From contig CALWDX010000039.1 in NCBI GenBank assembly GCA_944376805.1, positions 1 to 34,039 on the forward strand: a stretch of 34,039 nt of DNA, read 5' to 3'. A program made the translations under genes and the position numbers. Numbering within the stretch: the stretch's first letter is position 1; every line of letters starts with the position of its first letter. The notes under the pieces are model-generated. The model made no database searches, was not told the DNA's origin, and saw nothing but the letters and a program-made list of their open reading frames with translations. The stretch is from an uncultured Clostridia bacterium (GTDB lineage: Bacteria > Bacillota > Clostridia > Lachnospirales > CAG-274). Shown here piece by piece: positions 15,374 to 23,682 of the stretch.

Positions 15374-17143
15374 TTAAATATCACTAATATTATTTTCACG
15401 ATCTTTTAATGATTCTTCTAATTTTTGTTTTTCAAACATATCTTTGTATAAATCATTATTACTTACAAGTTCTGTATGTGTTCCAACTTCTCTAATTTTA
15501 CCATCATCTAATACCATAATAATATCAGCATTTTTTATTGTAGATATTCTATGAGCTATTAATATAGTTGTTTTACCTTTTCTATTTTCTTTTAAATTTT
15601 TAAGTATACTTTCTTCTGTGTTTGTATCTACTGCTGAAAGGGCATCATCTAATATTAATATAGGGGCATCTTTTATTAACGCTCTAGCTATTGAGCTTCG
15701 TTGTTTTTGTCCACCAGATAAAGTTACACCTCTTTCACCAACAACAGTTTCATAACCTTCTGGAAAATCTATAATGTTTTCGTGTATGCAAGCTGCCATT
15801 GTAGCTTTTGTTATTTCTTCCATTTCTTCATTTTCAACACCAAAAGCTATATTAGATTTTAATGTATTAGAAAATAGAAAATTATCTTGAGGTACATAGG
15901 CTATATTTTCTCTTAAAGTTTTTAAAGGTATATTATTTATATCTTTATCATCTATAAAAATCATACCATCATTAGCATTATAAAGATGTAATAATAAGTT
16001 AACAAGGGTACTTTTACCATTACCAGTTTTCCCTATTATAGCAAGTGTTGTACCTTCATCAATTTTTAAGTTAATATTATTTAATGTTGGTTCACTATCG
16101 CCTCTATGTATAAATGTAAGATTTTTAAATTCTATTTTACCATTTATTTTTTCTATATCTTCAACATCATATCTATCAAATATTTCAGGTTTTTCATCAA
16201 ATATATCTTTTATACGTTTTAAAGATGCTCCACCTTGAGATAACATTGTTATTGTTTCACCACAAGCAAGCATAGGCCATACAAGCATAGAAACATATTG
16301 ATTGAAAGCAACAAATTTACCAAGTGTAATTTCACCTACAATTGCTAAATATCCACCATATATAAGTGTAGCTAAACTACTTAATCCAATTATTACATCT
16401 AATAAAGGCATTGTAATAGCTTGTAACTTAACAACTCTTAAATTTTTTTGTTTTGTAAGTAAATTTGCTGTGTTAAATTTATAAAATTCAGCTCTTTCTC
16501 TAACAAATGCTTTTATTACACGAACACCAGAAAAACTTTCTTGTACAAAATCAGCCATTGAAGAAATAGCTTCTTGTGATTGCTTAAAACGTTTTTCCAT
16601 TAATTTACCATAATAAATTTCACTAACACATATTAAAAACATTGGTATAATAGCAATTAATGTTAACTTAATATTAACATATATCATCATTTGAACAATA
16701 ACCATAAGTGTCATAATTGTAGCATCAAATATAGTTATAACAGTTGGACCTATTGCTTTTCTAACGGCTGTTAAATCACTTAAAAACCTTGTCATTAAAT
16801 CTCCAGCTTTATGTTCATTAAAATATTCTACACTCATTTTTTCTAAATGTTTAAACATACCATTTCTTATTTCTTTTTCTATATTCCTTGCTGCTCCAAA
16901 TATAAAAAAGCGCCAAAAAAAGCGGCCTATTGCTATAATAACACCAACTATTATAATACCTAATATATAAATATATATTTTTTTCATAGTAACATTATTT
17001 AAAGTTAATTTATCTATTATTGTACCTGTTATTTTAGGTATTAATAAACTCATAAAATCAACAATAAACAATGTTACTACACCAGCAAAATATCTATATT
17101 TATATTTTTTTAAGTATTGTAATATAAACTTAAATGAATTCAT
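15374..17143 (-). CDS. ABC exporter half-transporter, BmrC/YheI-like (degenerate-site half)
   Basis: 589 residues: a membrane domain of six helices in the first ~300 residues, then an ATPase domain. Walker A is 'GKTGNGKST', the signature is 'LSGGQKQRSSIARAL', and Walker B is 'ILILDDALSAVD'. The residue after the Walker B Asp is Asp rather than catalytic Glu, as in BmrC and other degenerate heterodimer halves. No extracellular insertion is present. It is the first gene of a two-gene minus-strand operon with the 661-residue partner. The intergenic region upstream (17144-17247) is AT-rich and shows no attenuator hairpin like that of B. subtilis bmrB-bmrCD, and no bmrB-like leader peptide was recognised. 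Confidence 0.87.
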   Translation of the reverse strand: MNSFKFILQYLKKYKYRYFAGVVTLFIVDFMSLLIPKITGTIIDKLTLNNVTMKKIYIYILGIIIVGVIIAIGRFFWRFFIFGAARNIEKEIRNGMFKHLEKMSVEYFNEHKAGDLMTRFLSDLTAVRKAIGPTVITIFDATIMTLMVIVQMMIYVNIKLTLIAIIPMFLICVSEIYYGKLMEKRFKQSQEAISSMADFVQESFSGVRVIKAFVRERAEFYKFNTANLLTKQKNLRVVKLQAITMPLLDVIIGLSSLATLIYGGYLAIVGEITLGKFVAFNQYVSMLVWPMLACGETITMLSQGGASLKRIKDIFDEKPEIFDRYDVEDIEKINGKIEFKNLTFIHRGDSEPTLNNINLKIDEGTTLAIIGKTGNGKSTLVNLLLHLYNANDGMIFIDDKDINNIPLKTLRENIAYVPQDNFLFSNTLKSNIAFGVENEEMEEITKATMAACIHENIIDFPEGYETVVGERGVTLSGGQKQRSSIARALIKDAPILILDDALSAVDTNTEESILKNLKENRKGKTTILIAHRISTIKNADIIMVLDDGKIREVGTHTELVSNNDLYKDMFEKQKLEESLKDRENNISDI

Positions 17144-17247
17144 AAATTAACTCCTTTCACATTAAATATTACAATATTTTAATTTTTATAAATATTATTA
17201 TATTCTATAAATTTAAGTATAGAATTTAGTATTTTATATTTAAAAAT

Positions 17248-17709
17248 TTAATTAGTATTTTTATTAAAAACTTTACCCACTTCTTCCATAAAAGAATCAA
17301 TATCTTTAAACTCTTTATAAACAGAGGCAAATCTAACATAAGCTATAGGGTCTAATATTTTTAGTTTTTCCATAACCATTTCCCCAATATCTTGGCTATT
17401 TATTTCTTTCTTTCCACTAGTATATATTTTATTTTCAATTTCTTTTACTAATTGTTCTATATCATTCATGGAAATAGGGCGTTTATTACAAGCTAATAGT
17501 ATACCTTTTGAAAGTTTATCTATATCAAAGGCTTCTCTTGTCAAATCTCTTTTAACAACAGATATAGGAATTATTTCTAATTTTTCATAAGTATTAAATC
17601 TTTCATTGCATTTTTCACACAATCTTCTTCTTTTTATTATTGTATTATCTTCTATACTTCTAGTATCTATAACTTTTGTATCTTCATTATAGCAAAAAGG
17701 ACATTTCAT
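17248..17709 (-). CDS. nrdR: Transcriptional repressor NrdR
   Basis: 153 residues. An N-terminal zinc ribbon with C3, C6, C31 and C34 ('MKCPFCYNEDTKVIDTRSIE', 'RRRLCEKCNERFNTYEKLE') is followed by an ATP-cone domain starting at about residue 50 ('VVKRDLTREAFDIDKLSKGI'). NrdR senses ATP/dATP and represses ribonucleotide reductase genes by binding NrdR boxes. It is a stand-alone gene behind AAAGGAGAT, with the ABC exporter downstream at a 104-nt distance. No ribonucleotide reductase gene is in the window. The length is typical (about 150-155). Confidence 0.96.
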   Translation of the reverse strand: MKCPFCYNEDTKVIDTRSIEDNTIIKRRRLCEKCNERFNTYEKLEIIPISVVKRDLTREAFDIDKLSKGILLACNKRPISMNDIEQLVKEIENKIYTSGKKEINSQDIGEMVMEKLKILDPIAYVRFASVYKEFKDIDSFMEEVGKVFNKNTN

Positions 17710-17895
17710 TTTACAATATCTCCTTTAAAATATAAATTTTATTATATTATATCATATATTTTTTTAAATTAATAGTATTTTATATAATAAGTTGAAAAAA
17801 TATATGATATAATGTAATTATATAAAATAAGTAAAATCAAGAAGAAAGTGATTTTTTATTGTAATTATAAAGTTAATAAGAAAGACTATAATAAC

Positions 17896-17933
17896 ATTAT
17901 TAAGGGTGTAATAAAATTTACACCCTTAATAAT
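17896..17933 (-). terminator. Terminator hairpin after the TraX-family gene
   Basis: A 16-bp perfect inverted repeat (17896-17911 with 17918-17933, core AAGGGTGTAA/TTACACCCTT) and a 6-nt loop, 20 nt beyond the stop of the minus-strand gene. A/T-rich flanks on both sides allow function on either strand, but only the minus-strand gene needs it. Confidence 0.75.
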
Positions 17934-17952
17934 TAATAATATAATAAAAAAT

Positions 17953-18771
17953 TTATTTTGAAATAAGATAAGATATTATTGTAAATATATAAATATGTGC
18001 AGGATAGAATAAATAAAAGAAATATTTCATACTTTTACCTTTTTGATTATTATATAACAACATTATTGGTAATGAGAAAATCATAAAGTATTGAATATTC
18101 CATATAAACATACTTTCAATAGGTTTTTCTGGAACATATCCAGATAATAACACTATAAATGAAAATATAGTATAAAATATTGCTATTTTTATTTTATTTT
18201 GTTTACATAAATATAAACCAACACCTAATAAAATAAAAAGTATACCACCTTCTACAAATAAAGCTGAATGTATAAAAGTCATAAATATTTTAAAAATTTT
18301 AATAGTGATAGGAGTTGTAGAAGTCATTAATAAAAATATTATTACACTTGTAATAAATGGTATCAACATTATTATTATATATTTAAAAATATTCTTTTTG
18401 TTATTTTTATTTTCTTTTATTTTTTGTATACAATATATTATTAAACATATTACAAATAAAGTAGAAAAAATATTATTTATAATGATACCACCACTTTTTA
18501 AAGGGAAAAATTTATTTATTATATCATTACCAATATTCATAAAAACAAAGCCTATCCATAATCTTAATAAGTACTTTTTGGCATTTCTAGTATATATCAT
18601 ACCATTAGCAACCATAAATATAAAAAGTGGAGCAGACAACCTACCTAAAATATTAAACCACATAGGAATATTATAAACACCTGAAAAAATATAATGTATA
18701 TGATCAAAAACCATAAGTATTAAAGCTATTATTTTTATTTGAAAACTATTTAATCCATTTTTTACAATCAT
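17953..18771 (-). CDS. traX: TraX-family integral membrane protein (putative acyltransferase)
   Basis: 272 residues with roughly eight to nine hydrophobic segments spread over the whole length. The N-terminal 'SFQIKIIALILMVFDHIHYI' (9-28), followed by 'LGRLSAPLFIFMVANGMIYT', is the TraX signature, with the conserved Asp-His in the first helix and the Arg in the second. F-plasmid TraX N-acetylates pilin; chromosomal Firmicute members are abundant and mostly uncharacterised, probably acylating a surface component. There is no conjugation gene nearby. Its promoter (18810-18873) carries a tandem-repeat module nearly identical to that of the BceAB-like operon at 24267, so it probably belongs to the regulon of the two-component system directly upstream. 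The ribosome binding site is AAGGAGAA. Confidence 0.82.
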   Translation of the reverse strand: MIVKNGLNSFQIKIIALILMVFDHIHYIFSGVYNIPMWFNILGRLSAPLFIFMVANGMIYTRNAKKYLLRLWIGFVFMNIGNDIINKFFPLKSGGIIINNIFSTLFVICLIIYCIQKIKENKNNKKNIFKYIIIMLIPFITSVIIFLLMTSTTPITIKIFKIFMTFIHSALFVEGGILFILLGVGLYLCKQNKIKIAIFYTIFSFIVLLSGYVPEKPIESMFIWNIQYFMIFSLPIMLLYNNQKGKSMKYFFYLFYPAHIYIFTIISYLISK

Positions 18772-18809
18772 AATAAAATTCTCCTTATATAATTAATTTA
18801 CAACAATTA

Positions 18810-18873
18810 ATTATATGTAATAATTGGCTAATTAACAATTTATATACCTTACATTTACCTTACATTTTTGTAA
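18810..18873 (-). promoter_or_regulatory. traX promoter with response-regulator-type tandem repeats
   Basis: On the minus strand: TTACAAA (18867-18873), two identical 11-mers AATGTAAGGTA (18856-18866 and 18845-18855), TATAAA, then -35 TTGTTA (18833-18838), 17 nt, and -10 TATAAT (18810-18815). The 41-nt block 18833-18873 matches 38 of 41 positions with 24267-24307 upstream of the BceAB-like operon, in the same orientation to its gene. Tandem repeats at helical period just upstream of -35 are the classical arrangement for activation by OmpR-family regulators. Confidence 0.85.
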
Positions 18874-18902
18874 GATAAGAATTAAAATTTAAAAGTTAGT
18901 GC

Positions 18903-19916
18903 TTAATCACTAAAAAATATAGATTTATCTTTTGGAAAGATAATTTTAATTGTTGTACCTATATTTTTATTTGAAATAGCATCTATATTTAAATACATTT
19001 TATCACAAAGAATTTTACAAAGATAAAGTCCTATACCTGTTGCTTTTGTATATTTTCTACCATTTTCACCAGTAAAGCCTTTTTCAAAAATACGTTGAAT
19101 ATCTTTTTTAGGTATTCCTATTCCATTATCTTCTATATTTAAAATTAAGTTTTTTTCCGTTTCTTCCACAAAGAACTTTAACTTGGAATTATTTTTTTTA
19201 TATTTTATACTATTAGATACTATTTGACCAATAATAAATTCTAACCATTTTGTATCTGAATAAACGATATAATCTAAATTTTCTAAAGATATTGAACATT
19301 TACAATCAATAAGTTGTTTAGAGTGATTTTTAATATAATTTTTTATTAATTCATTTAAGTTTATACTTCTTATTGTATAGTCATTTTCTAAATTTGTACT
19401 TCTAGCATAATATAAAGCAACCTCTATAAAATTTTTGATTCTATCAAGCTCATCTAAAATGCTTTTATTAATATTGTTTTTATTGTTTTCACATATAAGA
19501 CTTATACAGGTGATAGGTAATTTTATTTCATGTATCCAAGTTTCTATATATTGTCTATAATCTTCATTTGCAATTTTATAATTTGCAACTTCATCATTCA
19601 TAACTTTAGACATTTTTTTAATTATATTATAAAATGCATAACCTTCTTCAAAATTAGGTTCTTCTATTAAATTATATATATAATATTTTTTATCTAAATT
19701 TTCTAAATTTTTATAAACTTCCTTAAAATAAAATTGTTTTTTTAAATATTCTATAGTTATACTAATAATATTTAAAATTATTAAAAAACTACAAATTAAA
19801 AATATTAACTTATAATCTACATTGAAAATACTTAAAATAATCCAAATAAAAAAAATAATAAAAAATTGTATACTCAAAAAAAATATTTTATCTTTTAAAA
19901 AATAAGAAAGTCTCAT
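18903..19916 (-). CDS. Sensor histidine kinase, BceS-like intramembrane-sensing type
   Basis: 337 residues. Two membrane helices (about 12-31 and 37-56) are joined by only a few residues ('FNVDYK'), so there is almost no extracellular domain. Such kinases usually sense through an associated ABC transporter. The dimerisation/phosphoacceptor region has H129 in 'YIETWIHEIKLPITCIS', followed by the ATPase domain: N box 'IIGQIVSNSIKYKK', G1 'NIEDNGIGIPKKDIQRIFEK', G2 'KATGIGLYLCKIL'. Its ATG overlaps the end of the response-regulator gene by 4 nt (ATGA), so the two are co-translated. The BceAB-like transporter encoded at 24366-27110 is the probable partner; in most Bce modules the genes are adjacent, whereas here ten other coding and regulatory elements intervene. 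Confidence 0.86.
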   Translation of the reverse strand: MRLSYFLKDKIFFLSIQFFIIFFIWIILSIFNVDYKLIFLICSFLIILNIISITIEYLKKQFYFKEVYKNLENLDKKYYIYNLIEEPNFEEGYAFYNIIKKMSKVMNDEVANYKIANEDYRQYIETWIHEIKLPITCISLICENNKNNINKSILDELDRIKNFIEVALYYARSTNLENDYTIRSINLNELIKNYIKNHSKQLIDCKCSISLENLDYIVYSDTKWLEFIIGQIVSNSIKYKKNNSKLKFFVEETEKNLILNIEDNGIGIPKKDIQRIFEKGFTGENGRKYTKATGIGLYLCKILCDKMYLNIDAISNKNIGTTIKIIFPKDKSIFFSD

Positions 19917-20572
19917 ATTATATAACCTTGTCCTCTTTTAGTTTTTATATAATCTTTAGCTCCTATTTGTTCAAGTTTTTTTCTAAGTCTATTTATATTA
20001 ACTGTAAGTGTATTGTCATCTATAAAAGTATCTGATTGCCAAAGTTCATTCATTATTTCATCTCTAGATACTATATTATTTGCATTTAATATTAAAATAT
20101 TTAATATTTTAATTTCATTTTTTGTAAGTTCTATTTCATTGTTATTATACTGAACAATACTTTTTGATAAAACTAAATAAAGTCCATTATGAGAAATTTT
20201 TTCATTAAAATTTGAGTTAGTTCTTCTTAAAATAGATGAAATTCTAGCTAATAATATTTGTGGGTTATAAGGTTTTGTTATAAAATCATCTGCACCTAAA
20301 TTTATACTAGTAAGTTCTTCTATATCATTATTTAAACTAGTTACTACTATTATAGGTGTATTTAATTTTTTTCTAATTTCTTTACATATATAATGACCAT
20401 TAAAGTATGGTAAATTTATATCTAATAAAATTAAATCGGGGTTAGAATTAATAATTAAACTTATTATATTTTTAAAATCATCTGAAAAATCACAAGTATA
20501 ACCATATGAATTTAATAATTTTACTAGTTCTTGTCTTAATACTAAGTCATCTTCTACAATATATATTTTCAA
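19913..20572 (-). CDS. OmpR/PhoB-family response regulator, BceR-like
   Basis: 219 residues. The receiver domain has the acidic pair D8/D9 ('IVEDDLVLR'), the phosphoacceptor D51 in 'LILLDINLPYFNG', T78 and K100 in 'FITKPYNP'. The C-terminal winged helix (about 125-219) has 'IELTKNEIKILNILILNANN', 'ELWQSDTFIDDNTLTVNINR' and 'IKTKRGQGYII'. The paired kinase is of the BceS type, so it should activate a peptide-antibiotic transporter. Its most likely targets in this window are the two tandem-repeat promoters at 18810-18873 and 24267-24330. It has a good ribosome binding site (AGGAGG) but only a 60-nt gap after the anti-sigma gene. Confidence 0.9.
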   Translation of the reverse strand: MKIYIVEDDLVLRQELVKLLNSYGYTCDFSDDFKNIISLIINSNPDLILLDINLPYFNGHYICKEIRKKLNTPIIVVTSLNNDIEELTSINLGADDFITKPYNPQILLARISSILRRTNSNFNEKISHNGLYLVLSKSIVQYNNNEIELTKNEIKILNILILNANNIVSRDEIMNELWQSDTFIDDNTLTVNINRLRKKLEQIGAKDYIKTKRGQGYII

Positions 20573-20597
20573 AATAAATTCCTCCTATTTATAATTT

Positions 20598-20624
20598 AAG
20601 CCTGTATACAAAATATACAGGCTT
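20598..20624 (-). terminator. Hairpin between the anti-sigma and response-regulator genes
   Basis: An 11-bp perfect stem (AAGCCTGTATA 20598-20608 with its complement 20614-20624) and a 5-nt loop. On the minus strand it lies 9 nt after the anti-sigma stop and ~26 nt before the response-regulator start. It is not followed by a T-run on that strand, so it may be a partial terminator or a processing site rather than a full stop. Confidence 0.5.
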
Positions 20625-20632
20625 TTAAAAAT

Positions 20633-21208
20633 TTATATTTTTAAACTTTCTCTTTTATGAAGTAAATATTGTGCTAGTGCTAAACCAATAATTACTATTA
20701 TAGATGTATATTTTAATCCTTCCCAAATATAAGGTAAAATATTAGAAAAAGTTTCTATAACAGAATTTAAACTTAATGTATCCAAAGATAAATTAAATAT
20801 ATTATTAAAGAATTGATAATAACTATTTAAAATAGGTGTTTGTTCTGGGTTTGATAAAATTATTTCTTTGTTTAAAGATATCATTAAAAAGAAAGAAAAT
20901 GCCAAAGCTGTCATACCTAAAAATGAATAGATTAGTATGTTCTTATTATTTTTTTCCTTTATATATCTAGGTTCAATATGTTCTATTTTTTCCATAACTT
21001 TTATTTCAAAATCTTCAGGTGCTTCAATAATATTTTTAGCATCTAAAGAAAATTCATCTAATATTTGAGTATAAAGTTCAAAACTTTCTCTACATTCATC
21101 ACATTCTTCTAAATGTTTTTCTAAAAGAAAGTTATCTTCTTCTGATATTGTAAAATCCATATATTCCATCATAAGTTTATTAGCTTTGTTGCAATCCAAT
21201 ATCTCCAC
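20633..21208 (-). CDS. Membrane-bound zinc-type anti-sigma factor
   Basis: 191 residues. An N-terminal ZAS domain (1-60) has the H-X3-C-X2-C motif H32, C36, C39 in 'LEKHLEECDECRE', preceded by 'NKLMMEYMDFTISEEDN'. A membrane helix follows at about 89-110 ('ILIYSFLGMTALAFSFFLMI') and a second hydrophobic segment at about 164-184 ('TSIIVIIGLALAQYLL'), giving both termini inside. ZAS proteins hold the cognate ECF sigma factor inactive until an envelope or redox signal releases it. Its start overlaps the end of the sigma gene by 29 nt, typical of stoichiometric sigma/anti-sigma pairs. No site-1 protease is present in the window. Confidence 0.85.
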   Translation of the reverse strand: MEILDCNKANKLMMEYMDFTISEEDNFLLEKHLEECDECRESFELYTQILDEFSLDAKNIIEAPEDFEIKVMEKIEHIEPRYIKEKNNKNILIYSFLGMTALAFSFFLMISLNKEIILSNPEQTPILNSYYQFFNNIFNLSLDTLSLNSVIETFSNILPYIWEGLKYTSIIVIIGLALAQYLLHKRESLKI

Positions 21209-21758
21209 CTTCTTTCATTTTTAAAAGTTCCTCTTTTAATAATTTTCTACCTCTAAAAATTCTATTTTTTACTTTAGATAGAGGCTCATTTATAGCTTCA
21301 GATATTTCTTGATAGCTTAATCCTTGTTGATGATATAAAACTATAGGAACTTTATAAATATCTGGTAAATTATTTAAAAGTTGATTTAATACTTGACGTT
21401 CTTCTTTTTCTAAACAGTCTTGTTCTGGAGTGTTTTCTGATACAAGTTTATATTCTACTTCTTCCATAGAAACTGTTTCATATTTTTTCTTTCTTCTATA
21501 ATCTATTACATGATTTGTTGTTATTTTTACAATCCAAGTAGAAAATTTAAAATCTGGAAAATATTTATCTAAATTTTTATATACTTTTATAAAAACTTCT
21601 TGAGCTAAATCATTAGCATCATCTTGGTTATTTACCATTCTTAAAACTACTGAATAAACTAAATTTTTATGTCTAGTTATTAATTCTGAAAAATATTCTT
21701 TTTCACCATTTAAGCATTTCTGTACAAGTTCATAATCTGTCAAATCTTTTACACTCAT
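21180..21758 (-). CDS. ECF RNA polymerase sigma factor, SigW-like
   Basis: 192 residues. Region 2 runs over about 20-90 ('LITRHKNLVYSVVLRMVNNQ', 'DDANDLAQEVFIKVYKNLDK', 'FSTWIVKITTNHVIDYRRKK'). The linker includes 'MEEVEYKLVSENTPEQDC'. Region 4 is 'LNNLPDIYKVPIVLYHQQGL' followed by 'SYQEISEAINEPLSKVKNRI', a normal helix-turn-helix. The gene overlaps the anti-sigma gene, and upstream there is an ATAAAC-N16-CGTATA element resembling SigW-group promoters (-35 with AAC, -10 CGTATA), which suggests autoregulation. The target genes are unknown, but its position next to a Bce-like system fits cell-envelope stress. Confidence 0.9.
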   Translation of the reverse strand: MSVKDLTDYELVQKCLNGEKEYFSELITRHKNLVYSVVLRMVNNQDDANDLAQEVFIKVYKNLDKYFPDFKFSTWIVKITTNHVIDYRRKKKYETVSMEEVEYKLVSENTPEQDCLEKEERQVLNQLLNNLPDIYKVPIVLYHQQGLSYQEISEAINEPLSKVKNRIFRGRKLLKEELLKMKEGGDIGLQQS

Positions 21759-21796
21759 TTTTATATCACTCCCATATTTATCAAATTGTTTACTCT

Positions 21797-21828
21797 CTAT
21801 CGTATAATATATAATAATTATACGATAG
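21797..21828. repeat. 12-bp perfect inverted repeat overlapping the ECF -10 element
   Basis: CTATCGTATAAT (21797-21808) and its complement (21817-21828) flank an 8-nt loop; a 7-T run follows on the plus strand. It could be an operator over the ECF promoter, or a terminator for plus-strand antisense transcription. No plus-strand gene precedes it. Confidence 0.6.
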
Positions 21829-21846
21829 ATTTTTTTAAAAGTTTAT
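21819..21846 (-). promoter_or_regulatory. Putative autoregulated ECF promoter of the sigma/anti-sigma operon
   Basis: On the minus strand, ATAAAC (21841-21846), 16 nt, CGTATA (21819-21824, within CGTATAAT). This fits the SigW-type pattern TGAAAC-N16-CGTATA in the AAC core, spacing and -10. The -10 lies 60 nt before the sigma-factor start. It is degenerate at two positions of the -35. Confidence 0.6.
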
Positions 21847-21989
21847 TAAAATAAAAATTTTTTTAACTTAAATTTTTTTACATATTATATACTATATATT
21901 CAACACTATTTAAAATTAATTTTAAGTCTAATTGAACATTATATATTCATACCATATTTTAAGAGTACTTTTAATATAATAATCACCTT

Positions 21990-22913
21990 TTAATTTTTAA
22001 AATATATTGTTTTACAAATTCTATCATATCCTGTAATAGTATTTTTAAATATATTTGTTGCATTGTGTAAAAATTCTTCAGGTTCTGTTAAAGCAGGGCT
22101 AAAATGTGTTAACCATAATTCTTTTACATTACCATATTTAGCCATTGTTGCAGCTTCACTAAAAATCATATGTTTTTTAATTATTGCATTTTCTTTTTTT
22201 TCTTCTTCACCATACATACCCTCACAAATAAATAAATCTGATTTATTTATAAAATTATGCATTCTTTCTAAAGGTCTACTATCTGTACAATAACATACTT
22301 TTATACCTTCTCTATTTTCACCTAAAACCATATTAGGTGTAAAAATTTGTCCATTATATTCTACTTCATTACCTTTTTGTAATACACTCCATAACTTACA
22401 AGGTATATTAAGACTTTTAGCTTTTTCTGGTAAAAATTTACCACTTCTTTTTACTTCTATTTTATAAGAAAAACAAGGAATTTTATGTTCCATAAACATA
22501 GCTTGTATATTAAATCCACTCATATTTAATTCTTCACTTGTATTGTTTTCTTCATTAATATCAAGTTCAATTATATCTACATTAAAAGGTAACTCTGGAA
22601 AAATAGTAGCTAAACCATCATAAGTTCTTTTTAGACCTTTAGGACCTACTATTATAAGTGTTTCTTCTCTACCAGAATTGCCAATTGTAAGTAATAGTCC
22701 TGGTAAGCCTGAAATATGGTCAGCGTGAAGATGTGTAAAGCAAATTATATCAATATTTTTAAATCCCCAACCTAATATTTTAGTAGTAACTTGTGTACCT
22801 TCTCCACAATCTATAAGTAACATTTTACCGTTTAATCTAAATAACATAGATGTTAAAAATCTATTTGGTAAAGGCATCATACCACCTGTACCTAATAAGC
22901 AAACATCTAACAT
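21990..22913 (-). CDS. rnz: Ribonuclease Z (tRNA 3' processing endonuclease)
   Basis: 307 residues, beta-lactamase fold. The zinc ligands are in 'FTHLHADHISGLPGLLLTIG' (H61, H63, D65, H66), with further motifs 'DCGEGTQVTTKIL' near the N-terminus, 'AMFMEHKIPCFSYKI', 'CYCTDSRPL' and the C-terminal 'LWLTHFSPAL'. It cuts the 3' trailer of pre-tRNA, needed for tRNAs lacking an encoded CCA. The length fits the short bacterial form. It starts 25 nt after trmD on the same strand and may share a transcript with rimM-trmD, which would group three tRNA or rRNA maturation genes. Confidence 0.95.
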   Translation of the reverse strand: MLDVCLLGTGGMMPLPNRFLTSMLFRLNGKMLLIDCGEGTQVTTKILGWGFKNIDIICFTHLHADHISGLPGLLLTIGNSGREETLIIVGPKGLKRTYDGLATIFPELPFNVDIIELDINEENNTSEELNMSGFNIQAMFMEHKIPCFSYKIEVKRSGKFLPEKAKSLNIPCKLWSVLQKGNEVEYNGQIFTPNMVLGENREGIKVCYCTDSRPLERMHNFINKSDLFICEGMYGEEEKKENAIIKKHMIFSEAATMAKYGNVKELWLTHFSPALTEPEEFLHNATNIFKNTITGYDRICKTIYFKN

Positions 22914-22938
22914 AATATCACCTAAATTCTATTTAAAA

Positions 22939-23682
22939 TTAACTATTTTTATTATCTTTTAAATAATCATTTAAAAATTTTCTTTCTTTTTCTGTTAAAT
23001 TATATTTTTGTAATAAATCTGGTCGTTTTTTATATGTTCTAATTAATGATTGTTGTTTTTTCCATTCTTCTATTTTTTTGTGATTTCCTGATAATAGTAT
23101 ATCTGGTACTTTTTTATCATTAAAAATAAAAGGTCTTGTATAATTTGGGTGTTCTAATAAATTATCACTAAAACTTTCATTTAAAAAACTTTCTTCTTTT
23201 CCTAAAACATTTGGTATTAATCGGGAAATACTATCAACAAGTAACATAGCAGGTAATTCTCCACCTGTTAAAATAAAATCACCTATAGAAATTTCATCTG
23301 TAACAATTTCTTCAATTACTCTTTCATCTATACCTTCATAATGTCCACATAAAATAATCAAATCTTCTTCTTTTGCTAAATCCTCTGCCATTTTTTGATT
23401 AAATGGTTTACCTTGGGGTGTCATATATAAAACTTTTGTATTAGGTTTTACCTTATCTTTTATACTTAAATAACTATTATAAACAGGTTCAGGCTTCATA
23501 ATCATACCAGCACCACCACCATAGGCATAATCATCTACTTGATTGTGCTTATTATTAGAAAAGTCTCTTATATTAATACAATTTATATTTATTATATTAT
23601 TTTCTATTGCTTTTTTTATAATACTATGATTTAATCCGTTTTGTATCATTTCTGGAAATAGTGTTAAAATATAATAATTCAT
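22939..23682 (-). CDS. trmD: tRNA (guanine-37-N1)-methyltransferase
   Basis: 247 residues beginning MNYYILTLFPEMI; this ATG overlaps the rimM stop by one base (TAATG), and residues encoded further upstream belong to rimM's frame space and are not part of TrmD. It methylates G37 of tRNAs using S-adenosylmethionine, which prevents +1 frameshifting. The SPOUT knot is visible as 'LCGHYEGIDERVIEE', 'EISIGDFILTGGELPAMLLV' and 'LLEHPNYTRPFIF'. 'DDYAYGGGAGMIMKPEPVY' is the conserved N-terminal loop. It is tightly coupled with rimM; the usual companions rpsP and rplS are not in the window. Confidence 0.96.
   Translation of the reverse strand: MNYYILTLFPEMIQNGLNHSIIKKAIENNIININCINIRDFSNNKHNQVDDYAYGGGAGMIMKPEPVYNSYLSIKDKVKPNTKVLYMTPQGKPFNQKMAEDLAKEEDLIILCGHYEGIDERVIEEIVTDEISIGDFILTGGELPAMLLVDSISRLIPNVLGKEESFLNESFSDNLLEHPNYTRPFIFNDKKVPDILLSGNHKKIEEWKKQQSLIRTYKKRPDLLQKYNLTEKERKFLNDYLKDNKNS

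Noticed and set aside
17792..17813. Plus-strand promoter TTGAAA ... TATAAT upstream of nrdR
   Set aside because: The spacer is only 10 nt and no plus-strand gene follows before the terminator at 17896.
18305..18676. 123-codon plus-strand open frame, apparently hydrophobic
   Set aside because: Antisense to the TraX gene, whose family motifs are clear.
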